DNA from: Phycisphaerales bacterium
Lineage (GTDB): Bacteria; Planctomycetota; Phycisphaerae; Phycisphaerales; UBA1924
Assembly: GCA_029212425.1 (NCBI GenBank)
Contig: JARGNC010000125.1
Span: forward strand, 1-7,572
Direction of reading: 5' to 3'
DNA: 7,572 bases
The position numbers were made by a program, and so were the translations under genes. Each line of letters opens with the position of its first letter. Within the stretch, counting starts at the first letter, position 1. Below are positions 1-6,004 of this stretch, piece after piece. The notes under the pieces are model-generated. The model searched no databases, was not told the DNA's origin, and saw only the letters and a list, made by a program, of their open reading frames with translations.

Positions 1-89
1 GCGCGGGCTTTGTCCGATTCGCGTTCTGTACACAGATGAGCACCATCGATCAAGCAATCACTCGGCTGCAATCGGCACTCAAAGTATGA
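1..89 (+). CDS. Class I/II PLP-dependent aminotransferase, C-terminal end only (5' truncated by window)
   Basis: The reading frame that enters at base 3 and stops at TGA 87-89 encodes AGFVRFAFCTQM followed by STIDQAITRLQSALKV. This matches the usual end of fold-type I aminotransferases of the kynurenine/methionine/DapC-like group: a G-x-VRF-x-F strand carrying the conserved arginine that binds the substrate carboxylate, then a 'T-I-D-x-A-x-x-R-L' helix. Only about 28 residues are visible, so the substrate cannot be stated. The stop overlaps the ATG of the next gene as ATGA, so the two are almost certainly in one operon and translationally coupled. The family call is from pattern recognition of a short tail and is fairly but not fully secure. 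Confidence 0.72.
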   Translation, partial: AGFVRFAFCTQMSTIDQAITRLQSALKV

Positions 90-1267
90 CCCCGATCACC
101 TTGTCATCGTCGCTTGACCCAGATGTCCAACGCGTCGCTCGCGCCCTGATCGGCGAAGTCCTCCGTGCGTGTGACCCGGCCGAGCTGGTCCGAGCATCGA
201 TCGACTTTGATCCGTTTGATTCGCCCACGCATGTCCTTGCGTTTGGGAAGGCGTCGGCGGGGATGGCAACAGCATGTATCCAGGGGCTCGAAGATAGGTT
301 TGCGGGTGGGGTTGTGCTGTGTCCCGATGCGATGATCCCTGATGCGGTGGATGACCGGGTTGCGTATTTCGGTGTTGATCACCCGTCCCCCACCACTCGC
401 AATGTCGAAGCGACCAGCGTGCTCGCGGAGTACGCTCGGTCGATCCCTGCTACGGATTCGTGCATCGTCTGCATATCAGGAGGCGGTTCGGCACACCTTT
501 GCAGCCCCCGCCCCGGCGTGACGCTTGAAGAGATCGTCCAGACCACCAAATCACTCAACGCGAGCGGCGCGACGATCCATGAACTGAATCAAGCCCGACG
601 ATCGCTCGAAACCCTCAAAGCGGGTGGGTTGGCTGAACTTTTATCTCATGTGCCGCACTGCTCCGCGGTTGTGCTGTCCGATGTGCTTGGGGACGATCTC
701 AACACCATCGCATCGGGTCCGATGCTCAGCACTGCGAACCCTGTTGATCACGCCGTTGTTGGGAACCACCGCACCGCGCTCGATGCGGTGGTCCGGTTCT
801 TCGAATCGCTCGGGATTCCCATCGGGTTCCATGCAGACATGGTTTCCGGGGACTCATCGGAGCAGGGACGATTGCTTGCCAAGCGGTTCTTGGAATCGAA
901 CAGCTCGGCATGTGTCATTGCTGGGGAGACTACGGTGGATGTTGGTGTGTCCAGCGGGATTGGTGGTCCTTGCATGGAGACGCTGCTTTCATCCGCCGTA
1001 CATCTCGCTGAGTCCGGGGAACAGGACTGGGTGTGCATTGGATTGGCGACCGACGGGATTGACGGCCCAACTGAAGCCGCGGGAGGGGTGGTATCCGATG
1101 ACATGATCGAATCGGGCGCGACTCTGCTCTCAGCAAAGTCGGCGCTTACAAACCATGGTGTGCTTGGTTTTTTGGATTCAATTGGTGGTGGGATCAGGAC
1201 CGGCCCCACCGGAACGAACCTCAACGACCTGTGTTTGATCGCGCCTCGCAAGGTGCTCTTGGGGTAA
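86..1267 (+). CDS. Glycerate 2-kinase, type II (DUF4147 + MOFRL domains)
   Basis: This 393-residue cytoplasmic protein probably phosphorylates D-glycerate to 2-phosphoglycerate with ATP (GckA/TtuD-like; older annotations call the family hydroxypyruvate reductase). The N-terminal DUF4147 domain shows FGKA (52-55), a glycine loop ISGGGSA (130-136), the helix SGATIHELNQARRSLETLKAGG (160-181), and SDVLGDD with IASGP (198-212). The C-terminal MOFRL domain shows AGETTVDVG (279-287), ATDGIDGPTEAAG (321-333) and TGPTGTNLNDL (372-382). The length is slightly below the usual 410-450. The expected GGRNQE stretch reads GGPCME (293-298), and the usual N-D in the helix before the last strand reads N-H. The start at 86 fits the N-terminal helix and the 4-base overlap with the upstream aminotransferase stop. 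There is no strong Shine-Dalgarno, which suggests coupling. An aminotransferase partner fits serine/hydroxypyruvate/glycerate metabolism, but that is inference. Confidence 0.93.
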   Translation: MTPITLSSSLDPDVQRVARALIGEVLRACDPAELVRASIDFDPFDSPTHVLAFGKASAGMATACIQGLEDRFAGGVVLCPDAMIPDAVDDRVAYFGVDHPSPTTRNVEATSVLAEYARSIPATDSCIVCISGGGSAHLCSPRPGVTLEEIVQTTKSLNASGATIHELNQARRSLETLKAGGLAELLSHVPHCSAVVLSDVLGDDLNTIASGPMLSTANPVDHAVVGNHRTALDAVVRFFESLGIPIGFHADMVSGDSSEQGRLLAKRFLESNSSACVIAGETTVDVGVSSGIGGPCMETLLSSAVHLAESGEQDWVCIGLATDGIDGPTEAAGGVVSDDMIESGATLLSAKSALTNHGVLGFLDSIGGGIRTGPTGTNLNDLCLIAPRKVLLG

Positions 1268-1421
1268 TCTGACGCTCCCAATGGTGCATTTCATACCCAA
1301 AACACGCGGAGTGCGGCAAAAAAATCGATCTCATCGCAAGGTGCTGCGTATCCTTTGATCCACGATTGCCGGGGGTTCCGGTCGGATCGTGTACGAATGG
1401 ACTTTGGAGACCGATAGACAC
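1268..1421 (+). promoter_or_regulatory. Leader region upstream of infA
   Basis: This 154 bp gap between the glycerate kinase stop and infA should contain the infA promoter unless infA is read from upstream. It includes a run of seven A (1318-1324). I see no intrinsic terminator for the glycerate kinase gene and no good -35/-10 pair, so the promoter is not placed. Confidence 0.3.
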
Positions 1422-1646
1422 ATGGCAAAGCAAGACGACAAAATCACAATGGACGCGATCGTAACCGAAGCGCTCCCCAACGCCATGTTCCGGGTCCGCC
1501 TTCCCAACGAGCAGCAGACTGAGATCATCGGATACATCTCTGGGAAGATGCGGAAGCACTACATCCGTATTCTGCCAGGCGACACGGTCACCGTTGAGAT
1601 CTCGCCATACGACCTCACCAAGGCGCGGATTACCTACCGTCGGTAA
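1422..1646 (+). CDS. infA: Translation initiation factor IF-1
   Basis: This 74-residue protein is the small OB-fold factor that binds the ribosomal A site of the 30S subunit with IF-2 and IF-3 during initiation. It opens MAKQDDKITMDAIVTEALPN and contains the signature region MFRVRLPNEQQ (residues 25-35), followed by GYISGKMRKHYIRILPGDTVTVEISPYDLTKARITYR, which is near-canonical for bacterial IF-1 (usual length about 72). A GTG 33 bases upstream would add 11 residues absent from the family, so ATG 1422 is chosen. A GGAG at 1406-1409 lies 12 bases before it, a little far. The gene stands alone here, with about 154 bp upstream and its own terminator downstream, rather than within a ribosomal-protein operon. 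Confidence 0.97.
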   Translation: MAKQDDKITMDAIVTEALPNAMFRVRLPNEQQTEIIGYISGKMRKHYIRILPGDTVTVEISPYDLTKARITYRR

Positions 1647-1673
1647 ATCCAATCAACTTCAGTATTCAATGTG

Positions 1674-1699
1674 ACCACCCCATCATCGGGTGGTTTTTT
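1674..1699 (+). terminator. Rho-independent terminator of infA
   Basis: ACCACCC (1674-1680) pairs perfectly with GGGTGGT (1688-1694) around a 7-base loop CATCATC, and is followed by a run of six T ending at 1699. It starts 27 bases after the infA stop. In the opposite direction the stem is followed by CACATTG rather than a U-run, so it should terminate the infA transcript and not the converging carbonic anhydrase transcript. Confidence 0.9.
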
Positions 1700-1710
1700 C
1701 ATGCTCGTGT

Positions 1711-2295
1711 TCAATCGAAGAACTCGACCTCGCCTGTCTCGATCGCGTACCGTGCTCCGACGACGAGCATCCCATCATCCCGCATCAGTTGCTGGACGAC
1801 TTCGGATTCGCGGATGAGATGATCCACCGCGTTATGAACATTTGATTTGATCGTGTTGGTCACGACCTCGTCGAACTCGTCCGATGCGTTGGTGTCCACC
1901 GATTGACCGATGAAGTTAACGATGGTTTCCATCCCCTGCGAGAGTTCTGGTCGGACTTCGCTCTGGACTGTTTCCACGGTTGCTTGGACCGCGCCGCACT
2001 TGGTGTGTCCCATGACGATGACCAAGCGGGGTCCGAACTTGAGGGCCGCGAACTCGACGCTGCCCAGCTCGAGTGGTGTGATGATGTTTCCTGCGACGCG
2101 GATGCAGAACATATCACCCACGCCGTGATCGAAAATGATTTCAGGGGGGACGCGGGAATCTGAGCATCCCAGTACGATCGCGAAAGGTTTCTGGTTATCC
2201 ACGAGTTTGTGTGTGCGATGGATTTCTGCAGACTTCCCGGCAACAAAGCGGAGATTGCCTTCTTTCATTCGTTTGAGTGCTTCTCTGGCGTCCAT
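1711..2295 (-). CDS. Beta-class carbonic anhydrase
   Basis: This 194-residue zinc enzyme should interconvert CO2 and bicarbonate in the cytoplasm. The zinc and catalytic-dyad residues are all present: C44, D46 and R48 in GCSDSRVPPE, and H97 and C100 in VMGHTKCGA. The family stretch GDMFCIRVAGN (60-70) and a helix beginning ELGSVEFAALKFG (77-89) are also present. The ATG at 2295 has a GGAG (2306-2303 on the minus strand) 7 bases upstream and begins with the normal MDAREALKRMKEGNLRF N-terminus. The open frame continues upstream to 2505, but that segment resembles no part of the family. The gene is divergent from the potassium channel across about 153 bp and convergent with infA. It most resembles the CynT/Can-type bacterial enzymes; it has no signal peptide. 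Confidence 0.95.
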   Translation of the reverse strand: MDAREALKRMKEGNLRFVAGKSAEIHRTHKLVDNQKPFAIVLGCSDSRVPPEIIFDHGVGDMFCIRVAGNIITPLELGSVEFAALKFGPRLVIVMGHTKCGAVQATVETVQSEVRPELSQGMETIVNFIGQSVDTNASDEFDEVVTNTIKSNVHNAVDHLIRESEVVQQLMRDDGMLVVGARYAIETGEVEFFD

Positions 2296-2448
2296 GCAAG
2301 TGCTCCGTAGGTGTATTTGGGTTGATGATACCCGATTGTCAGCACGCGGTGCGGACGACTGTCGGATTCTGGTCAAGACAACTGTGGTGTGTATGCCGAT
2401 AGAAAATAGAGACAAGATTGTCTGAGTTTCATGCACACGGAGCACCGG
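2296..2448. promoter_or_regulatory. Divergent control region between carbonic anhydrase and K+ channel
   Basis: This 153 bp region must hold promoters for both flanking genes. Two structures are visible. An interrupted hairpin at 2332-2365 pairs CCGA/TCGG, GTC/GAC and GCAC/GTGC around a GCG loop. A short inverted repeat AGACAA-GA-TTGTCT lies at 2410-2423, just upstream of the channel start. I could not find a convincing -35/-10 pair on either strand, so promoter positions are not called. The heptamer GATTGTC occurs at 2334-2340 and again at 2416-2422, possibly a repeated binding element. Confidence 0.5.
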
Positions 2449-3300
2449 ATGTCCAACGAGAATCAGCAGCCGCGGAAGTTGTCGCCCTGGAGAGAGAAGC
2501 TCCATCTGATTATCTTCGGAACGGATACCAAGTCCGGCAAAGCATTTGATGTTGGATTGATCATCGCGATCTTTTTATCAGTGCTTGTCGTGATCCTGAG
2601 CACGCTTGATGCCGCGGATGAAAAACCATACAAAACGATTTTCTATGCGCTCGAATGGGTGTTCACAATCCTGTTCACGATCGAATACATCACTCGGCTC
2701 ATGGTTGTCCGTCGCCCCCTTCGCTACGCGACATCCTTCTTTGGGATCATTGATCTCCTCTCAATCCTCCCAGCATTTCTTGGAATCTTGCTTCCCGGCA
2801 CAGGCAGCGAACGGCTCATGATTGTCCGGACACTCAGACTGCTGCGTATTTTCCGCGTGTTCAAACTTGCACGGTACCTCTCAGAAGCATCCGCACTCCG
2901 CAAAGCGTTCTACATCAGTCGGCACAAAATCGCGGTGTTCATGACCACAGTACTGATTGTCGTGCTCATTGCGAGCGCGCTCATGCATGTGGTTGAATAC
3001 GGCGCTGGGAATGAGGACTTCAAATCGATGCCCAGCGCGATGTACTGGGCAATCATCACCATGACCACTGTCGGATACGGGGACATCATCCCCATCACTG
3101 TGGTCGGCAAAGCAACAACCGCTGTGCTGGTGCTGATCGGATATTCGCTCATTATTGTCCCGACCGGGATTCTCTCTGCGGAAATCGTTTCTGCTTCCAA
3201 CTCCCAAGGGAACAAATCAGATCAAGCGTGCCCATCGTGCGGGGGACATGACCATGACTTCGATGCTGATTTTTGCAAGAAGTGCGGCGGGAAGTTGTAA
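2449..3300 (+). CDS. Voltage-gated potassium channel with C-terminal zinc ribbon
   Basis: This 283-residue inner-membrane protein has the Kv architecture of six helices, presumably assembling as a tetramer. S1 is about 34-53, S2 about 66-84 with an acidic residue in FTIEYITR, S3 about 96-115 with D102. S4 carries basic residues exactly every third position (R127, R130, R133, R136, K139). S5 is about 160-182. The pore helix leads to the selectivity filter TTVGYGD (206-212), and S6 is about 216-250. The motif TVGYG specifies potassium selectivity. After S6 the tail has two CxxC pairs (C261/C264 and C276/C279) separated by a His/Asp-rich linker, a predicted zinc ribbon. ATG 2449 is preferred over the in-frame ATG 2431 because GGAG (2439-2442) sits 6 bases before it. 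It ends 5 bp from the converging glutaminase stop. Confidence 0.94.
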   Translation: MSNENQQPRKLSPWREKLHLIIFGTDTKSGKAFDVGLIIAIFLSVLVVILSTLDAADEKPYKTIFYALEWVFTILFTIEYITRLMVVRRPLRYATSFFGIIDLLSILPAFLGILLPGTGSERLMIVRTLRLLRIFRVFKLARYLSEASALRKAFYISRHKIAVFMTTVLIVVLIASALMHVVEYGAGNEDFKSMPSAMYWAIITMTTVGYGDIIPITVVGKATTAVLVLIGYSLIIVPTGILSAEIVSASNSQGNKSDQACPSCGGHDHDFDADFCKKCGGKL

Positions 3301-3305
3301 CGGGA

Positions 3306-4412
3306 TTAGTTCATCTCGGACGGATCTTCAAGCTCAAACTCGCGCTTGTGCACCGTCGCATCTCCAACGGGCTGCGTCGTGTCCGGTAGTGCAGGGGATG
3401 GGTCCTTGACCTCGTCGATGTGGTTGAGCACCTGACCGGTCTGGTGCCAAGTCTCGAAGACATGCATCCCTGAGTTTCGACTCAGGTCCTCGAACACCTT
3501 GATCCCGCGAACGCTGTTGCCCCGCTCATCCACAGGTGGCGAATAAACACAGATCCCGAACTGACCAGGGACAACCGCGATAATCCCACCAGAGACTCCC
3601 GACTTTGCGGGGAGTCCGACGGTGTACGCCCATTCCCCAGCGTAGTTGTACATGCCGCAGGTGTGCATGACGGTGAGCACATCACGGATGTACTCGCGCT
3701 CGATCGCGCGCTCGATCGTTTTCGGATTGATCCCACCGTTGGCGAGCGTCGCGGCCATCGTTGCCATGTCGCGTGTGGTCACGACCACGGAACATTGCTT
3801 GAAGTACAGATCGAGCACATCCTCGACATCACGCTCGATGATCCCGAAGTTGAGAATGAGGTGCGCCATCGCGCGATTGCGATGTCCGGTAGTTCGTTCA
3901 GACTCAAAGACCGCTTGATCAATGGTTGGCATGCTGCCGATGGTCCTGCCAAGCATCTCGAGCATGCGATTAAGTCGATGTTCCGAAGTATCACCCTCGA
4001 TCATGGAGGTGACCGCGATCGCTCCCGCGTTGACCATCGGATTGTGTGGACGGTTGTTCGCATCCAAACGAATGATGCTGTCGAACGAATCTCCCGACGG
4101 CTCAACCCCAACACGCTGCATGACATACTCACGACCCCGATCCGCGAGCGCCAGCGCGTGCGTGAAAGGTTTTGAGAGCGATTGGATCGTGAACTTCTTC
4201 TCGTGATCCCCGACTTCAAACACTTCGCCATCAACCGTGACGATGCTGATTGCGAAACTTTCTGGGTCAACCTTCGCGAGTTCGGGGATGTAGTCCGCGA
4301 TGCGTCCCTCGTTGCAATCACGATAGCGAGCGTGCAATGCTTCGAGAGCACCCATGACACGATCACGGTCGGGCTCACTACTGAGTTGGGCGTTTCGAGG
4401 ATGCTGCGTCAT
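3306..4412 (-). CDS. glsA: Glutaminase (serine-dependent, GlsA/YbaS family)
   Basis: This 368-residue cytoplasmic enzyme hydrolyses L-glutamine to glutamate and ammonia. The beta-lactamase-like fold signatures are clear: the catalytic SxxK in FTIQSLSKPF (S78, K81), substrate-binding NPMVNAGAI (N128), LYFKQCSVVVT (201-211), MAATLANGGINP (219-230), and the catalytic tyrosine in CGMYNYAGEWAY (Y255), followed by VGLPAKSGVSGGI. The family normally ends just after the H/NVF strand (about residue 320 here; E. coli YbaS is 310 residues). This protein continues for about 48 more residues, Pro/Asp/Glu-rich and probably disordered. The start is ATG 4412 with AAGGGG just upstream (4422-4417). The secreted-protein gene lies 81 bp upstream on the same strand, so co-transcription is possible. 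In enterobacteria such enzymes contribute to acid resistance through ammonia release; whether that applies here is inference. Confidence 0.95.
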   Translation of the reverse strand: MTQHPRNAQLSSEPDRDRVMGALEALHARYRDCNEGRIADYIPELAKVDPESFAISIVTVDGEVFEVGDHEKKFTIQSLSKPFTHALALADRGREYVMQRVGVEPSGDSFDSIIRLDANNRPHNPMVNAGAIAVTSMIEGDTSEHRLNRMLEMLGRTIGSMPTIDQAVFESERTTGHRNRAMAHLILNFGIIERDVEDVLDLYFKQCSVVVTTRDMATMAATLANGGINPKTIERAIEREYIRDVLTVMHTCGMYNYAGEWAYTVGLPAKSGVSGGIIAVVPGQFGICVYSPPVDERGNSVRGIKVFEDLSRNSGMHVFETWHQTGQVLNHIDEVKDPSPALPDTTQPVGDATVHKREFELEDPSEMN

Positions 4413-4450
4413 ATGACCCCTTCGAAGAAAGTAATCATTTTAGACGAAGC

Positions 4451-4478
4451 GGCATTGCCTTTCTTGGATCTCAATGCC
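4451..4478 (-). repeat. Inverted repeat between the secreted-protein gene and glutaminase
   Basis: GGCATTG (4451-4457) and CAATGCC (4472-4478) form a perfect 7-bp stem with a 14-base loop, 16 bases past the stop of the secreted protein on the minus strand. No U-run follows in either direction, so it is not a standard intrinsic terminator. It could attenuate or protect the transcript between the two genes. A 7-bp stem of this kind is not rare by chance. Confidence 0.35.
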
Positions 4479-4493
4479 TCCACTCGATCGCAC

Positions 4494-5267
4494 TTATGGA
4501 TGCTCCTCGCTTGGTGGCGATTCAAGAATGTGCTCGATCGCTGCGGATAAATCTTTCCATATCTGATGGTCATCGCGCTGTCGACTGATCTGAACACGGA
4601 CTTGCGAGTGCCCGTCCTCGGCAGCAACTGTCTCGATTCGCACACTGATATCGACCGGTTCAAAGGTTGCAAACGCATCTACCAGGTGCATCGACGCTTC
4701 GTATCGGTTCGTATTGATCTGATTCACGACGACTTTGGTAGGTGTGATAAGCGACTCTTTCTCTTTGCCGGACGCAAAGGCGCTCATCAAACCGTCGTAG
4801 TAGAGTTCGAGCAGTTCTTGAACCCGAGGCGCTTCGGGTGGTTGTTCATCAATCGTCATGACGAACGCATACGACCAGAAGTTCTCAGAATCTGGGTCAC
4901 GCCAACCAGGCGGGAAGAGCAGGGATTCGGAACCAGCTGGGAGGTCCGGCGCAAATCCAGGCGGGAGCGCGAAGGTTTCGCTTGCCCATTCATCGAAGTT
5001 TGGTTTCGGATCAGGGATCTGTGGGTCCTTGCTTGCAAAGACCTCGAACCCGCTCTCATCAAGTTGAGTCTGACCACTGATAGCTGTGCTGACCTCAAAG
5101 CTGCCTAGCTGGAGTTCACCTGGTGACTGCGTGGGCTGGTTTTGATTCTGGGTTTGATTGGAGTCCTCAGACGGCCCAACATGCGTGTACCCCGCATGCG
5201 AGGTAGCTGGACCCACAGCGCACACAGCACAGGACACCATGCAACAAACTTGGTAAAAGTTTCTCAT
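4494..5267 (-). CDS. Exported protein of unrecognised family
   Basis: The 257-residue product starts with a Sec-type signal peptide: MRNFYQ, a Cys/Val/Ala-rich hydrophobic core (about 7-20) and a likely signal peptidase I site after S-H-A (residue 25). There is no lipobox. The mature N-terminus is a low-complexity linker rich in Asn, Gln, Pro and Ser (about 30-50). A conserved-looking domain follows, with aromatic/proline motifs FALPPGFAPDLPAG (99-112), LLFPPGWRDPDSENFWSYAFVM (116-137) and a helix around LLELYYDGLMSAF (152-164). Alternating hydrophobic strands then run at about 178-230, and the C-terminal helix is amphipathic. I do not recognise a named domain; the layout suggests a single alpha/beta domain in the periplasm or outside the cell. 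The start is well supported: AAGAGG lies 6 bases before ATG 5267. It is followed on the same strand by the glutaminase gene, possibly as an operon. The complementary-strand frame over 4566-5108 lacks such support. Confidence 0.85.
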   Translation of the reverse strand: MRNFYQVCCMVSCAVCAVGPATSHAGYTHVGPSEDSNQTQNQNQPTQSPGELQLGSFEVSTAISGQTQLDESGFEVFASKDPQIPDPKPNFDEWASETFALPPGFAPDLPAGSESLLFPPGWRDPDSENFWSYAFVMTIDEQPPEAPRVQELLELYYDGLMSAFASGKEKESLITPTKVVVNQINTNRYEASMHLVDAFATFEPVDISVRIETVAAEDGHSQVRVQISRQRDDHQIWKDLSAAIEHILESPPSEEHP

Positions 5268-5489
5268 GCAAGACCTCTTTCAGTGTGAATCCGAAGCGAT
5301 TCTATTGGTTAAGTTTGAATATCGCGGAGAGTACCGCACCAGAGTTCAACATGGTGCATGCCGCGTAGGTTGCAGAATATTCATGTTGATCATTAGAAAT
5401 GAAAGAGAGAATCACGAAAGCCAAATCATGAGCAAAGGCATACAGTTTTGGCTGGCTCAACTCAACACACAAACCCCCGCAAGGACACC
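5268..5489. promoter_or_regulatory. Divergent intergenic region with an 8-bp inverted repeat
   Basis: This 222 bp region separates the exported-protein gene (-) from the DUF1569 gene (+) and is AT-richer than its surroundings. TCAACATG (5346-5353) and CATGTTGA (5382-5389) are perfect inverted arms 28 bases apart. A weak sigma70-like pair TTGCAG (5370-5375) and TAGAAA (5394-5399) with 18-base spacing overlaps the right arm and would drive the DUF1569 gene. A 27-codon frame from ATG 5428 to TGA 5511 overlaps the DUF1569 start in another frame; I see no reason to call it a gene. Confidence 0.35.
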
Positions 5490-5957
5490 ATGCGACGCGA
5501 ACTCAACCTGAAGAACCTCGACGAAACGGTTACGGAATGCAATCAGCTCATCGAAACCGGGTATCAACCGACCGGAAACTGGAGTCTGGCACAGATGTGC
5601 AATCATCTGCGTTTGACGATGGAAGCGAACATGGATGGGTACCCCACATGGATGAACACACTCGGGATGCCGCTTCGCCCTTTGCTGCGTCGGTTCGCGT
5701 TGCCCCGCTTGCTGGAGGGAAGGTCCATCAATGGCATGAAAACTGCGGGTATGTTCGTGCCGAGCAATGATCTTGATGACCGCGTGGAGCTTGAAAAGTT
5801 TGAAAAATGTGTTCGCGATTTCAAAGCATCCACGAACCCGCTTCACCCACACCCGGGATTCGGAAACATGTCACGCGATGAGTTCAACCAGTTTCACGCT
5901 GCCCATGCAGCGCACCACCTGAGTTTCCTCAACCCCGCAGTTCCAGAAACTGTATGA
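5490..5957 (+). CDS. DUF1569 (DinB-like) protein
   Basis: The 155-residue protein matches the DUF1569 pattern: MRRELNLKNLDE at the start, GNWSLAQMCNHLRLTME (29-45), an MDGYPTWMNTLGMPLRPLLRRF segment (48-69), HPHPGFGNMSRDEFNQFHAAHAAHHLSFL (119-147). DUF1569 belongs to the DinB/YfiT-like four-helix bundle superfamily, whose members often bind a divalent metal with three histidines; H39, H136 and one of H139/H142/H143 are candidates. The biochemical role is unknown; DinB-like enzymes include thiol-dependent transferases. ATG 5490 is chosen over an upstream in-frame start (5448) because AAGGA (5481-5485) lies 4 bases before it and the family begins with MRRELN. It stands alone, convergent with the two-domain VOC gene 47 bp away, with no clear terminator between. 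Confidence 0.85.
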   Translation: MRRELNLKNLDETVTECNQLIETGYQPTGNWSLAQMCNHLRLTMEANMDGYPTWMNTLGMPLRPLLRRFALPRLLEGRSINGMKTAGMFVPSNDLDDRVELEKFEKCVRDFKASTNPLHPHPGFGNMSRDEFNQFHAAHAAHHLSFLNPAVPETV

Positions 5958-6004
5958 CTTGTCCCGGTTTCTTGAATACATGAGATCGGAAGCGTATTGG
6001 TCAT

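Noticed and set aside
748..1281. 177-codon minus-strand open frame inside the glycerate kinase
   Set aside because: Shadow frame opposite a clearly conserved protein, with no domain or ribosome site of its own.
1246..1345. 12-bp direct repeat TCGCAAGGTGCT at 1246-1257 and 1334-1345
   Set aside because: One or two 12-mer repeats are expected by chance in a window of this length, and one copy is inside the glycerate kinase coding end.
2410..2423. AGACAA-GA-TTGTCT inverted repeat as a defined operator
   Set aside because: Six-base arms with a 2-base gap are expected about once or twice by chance here; kept only as a note in the intergenic entry.
2296..2505. N-terminal extension of carbonic anhydrase to an upstream start at 2505
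   Set aside because: The added 70 residues do not resemble the family and cross the divergent control region and channel start; ATG 2295 has an ideal ribosome site.
4566..5108. 180-codon plus-strand frame opposite the exported protein
   Set aside because: No ribosome site, and Arg/Phe-rich composition typical of an antisense shadow; the minus strand has a signal peptide and strong Shine-Dalgarno.
5346..5389. 8-bp inverted repeat as a transposon or attachment end
   Set aside because: No transposase, target duplication or remnant nearby, and arms of this length at such spacing arise by chance.
5428..5511. 27-codon frame overlapping the DUF1569 start, a possible leader peptide
   Set aside because: No clear ribosome site or attenuator-like structure or codon run.
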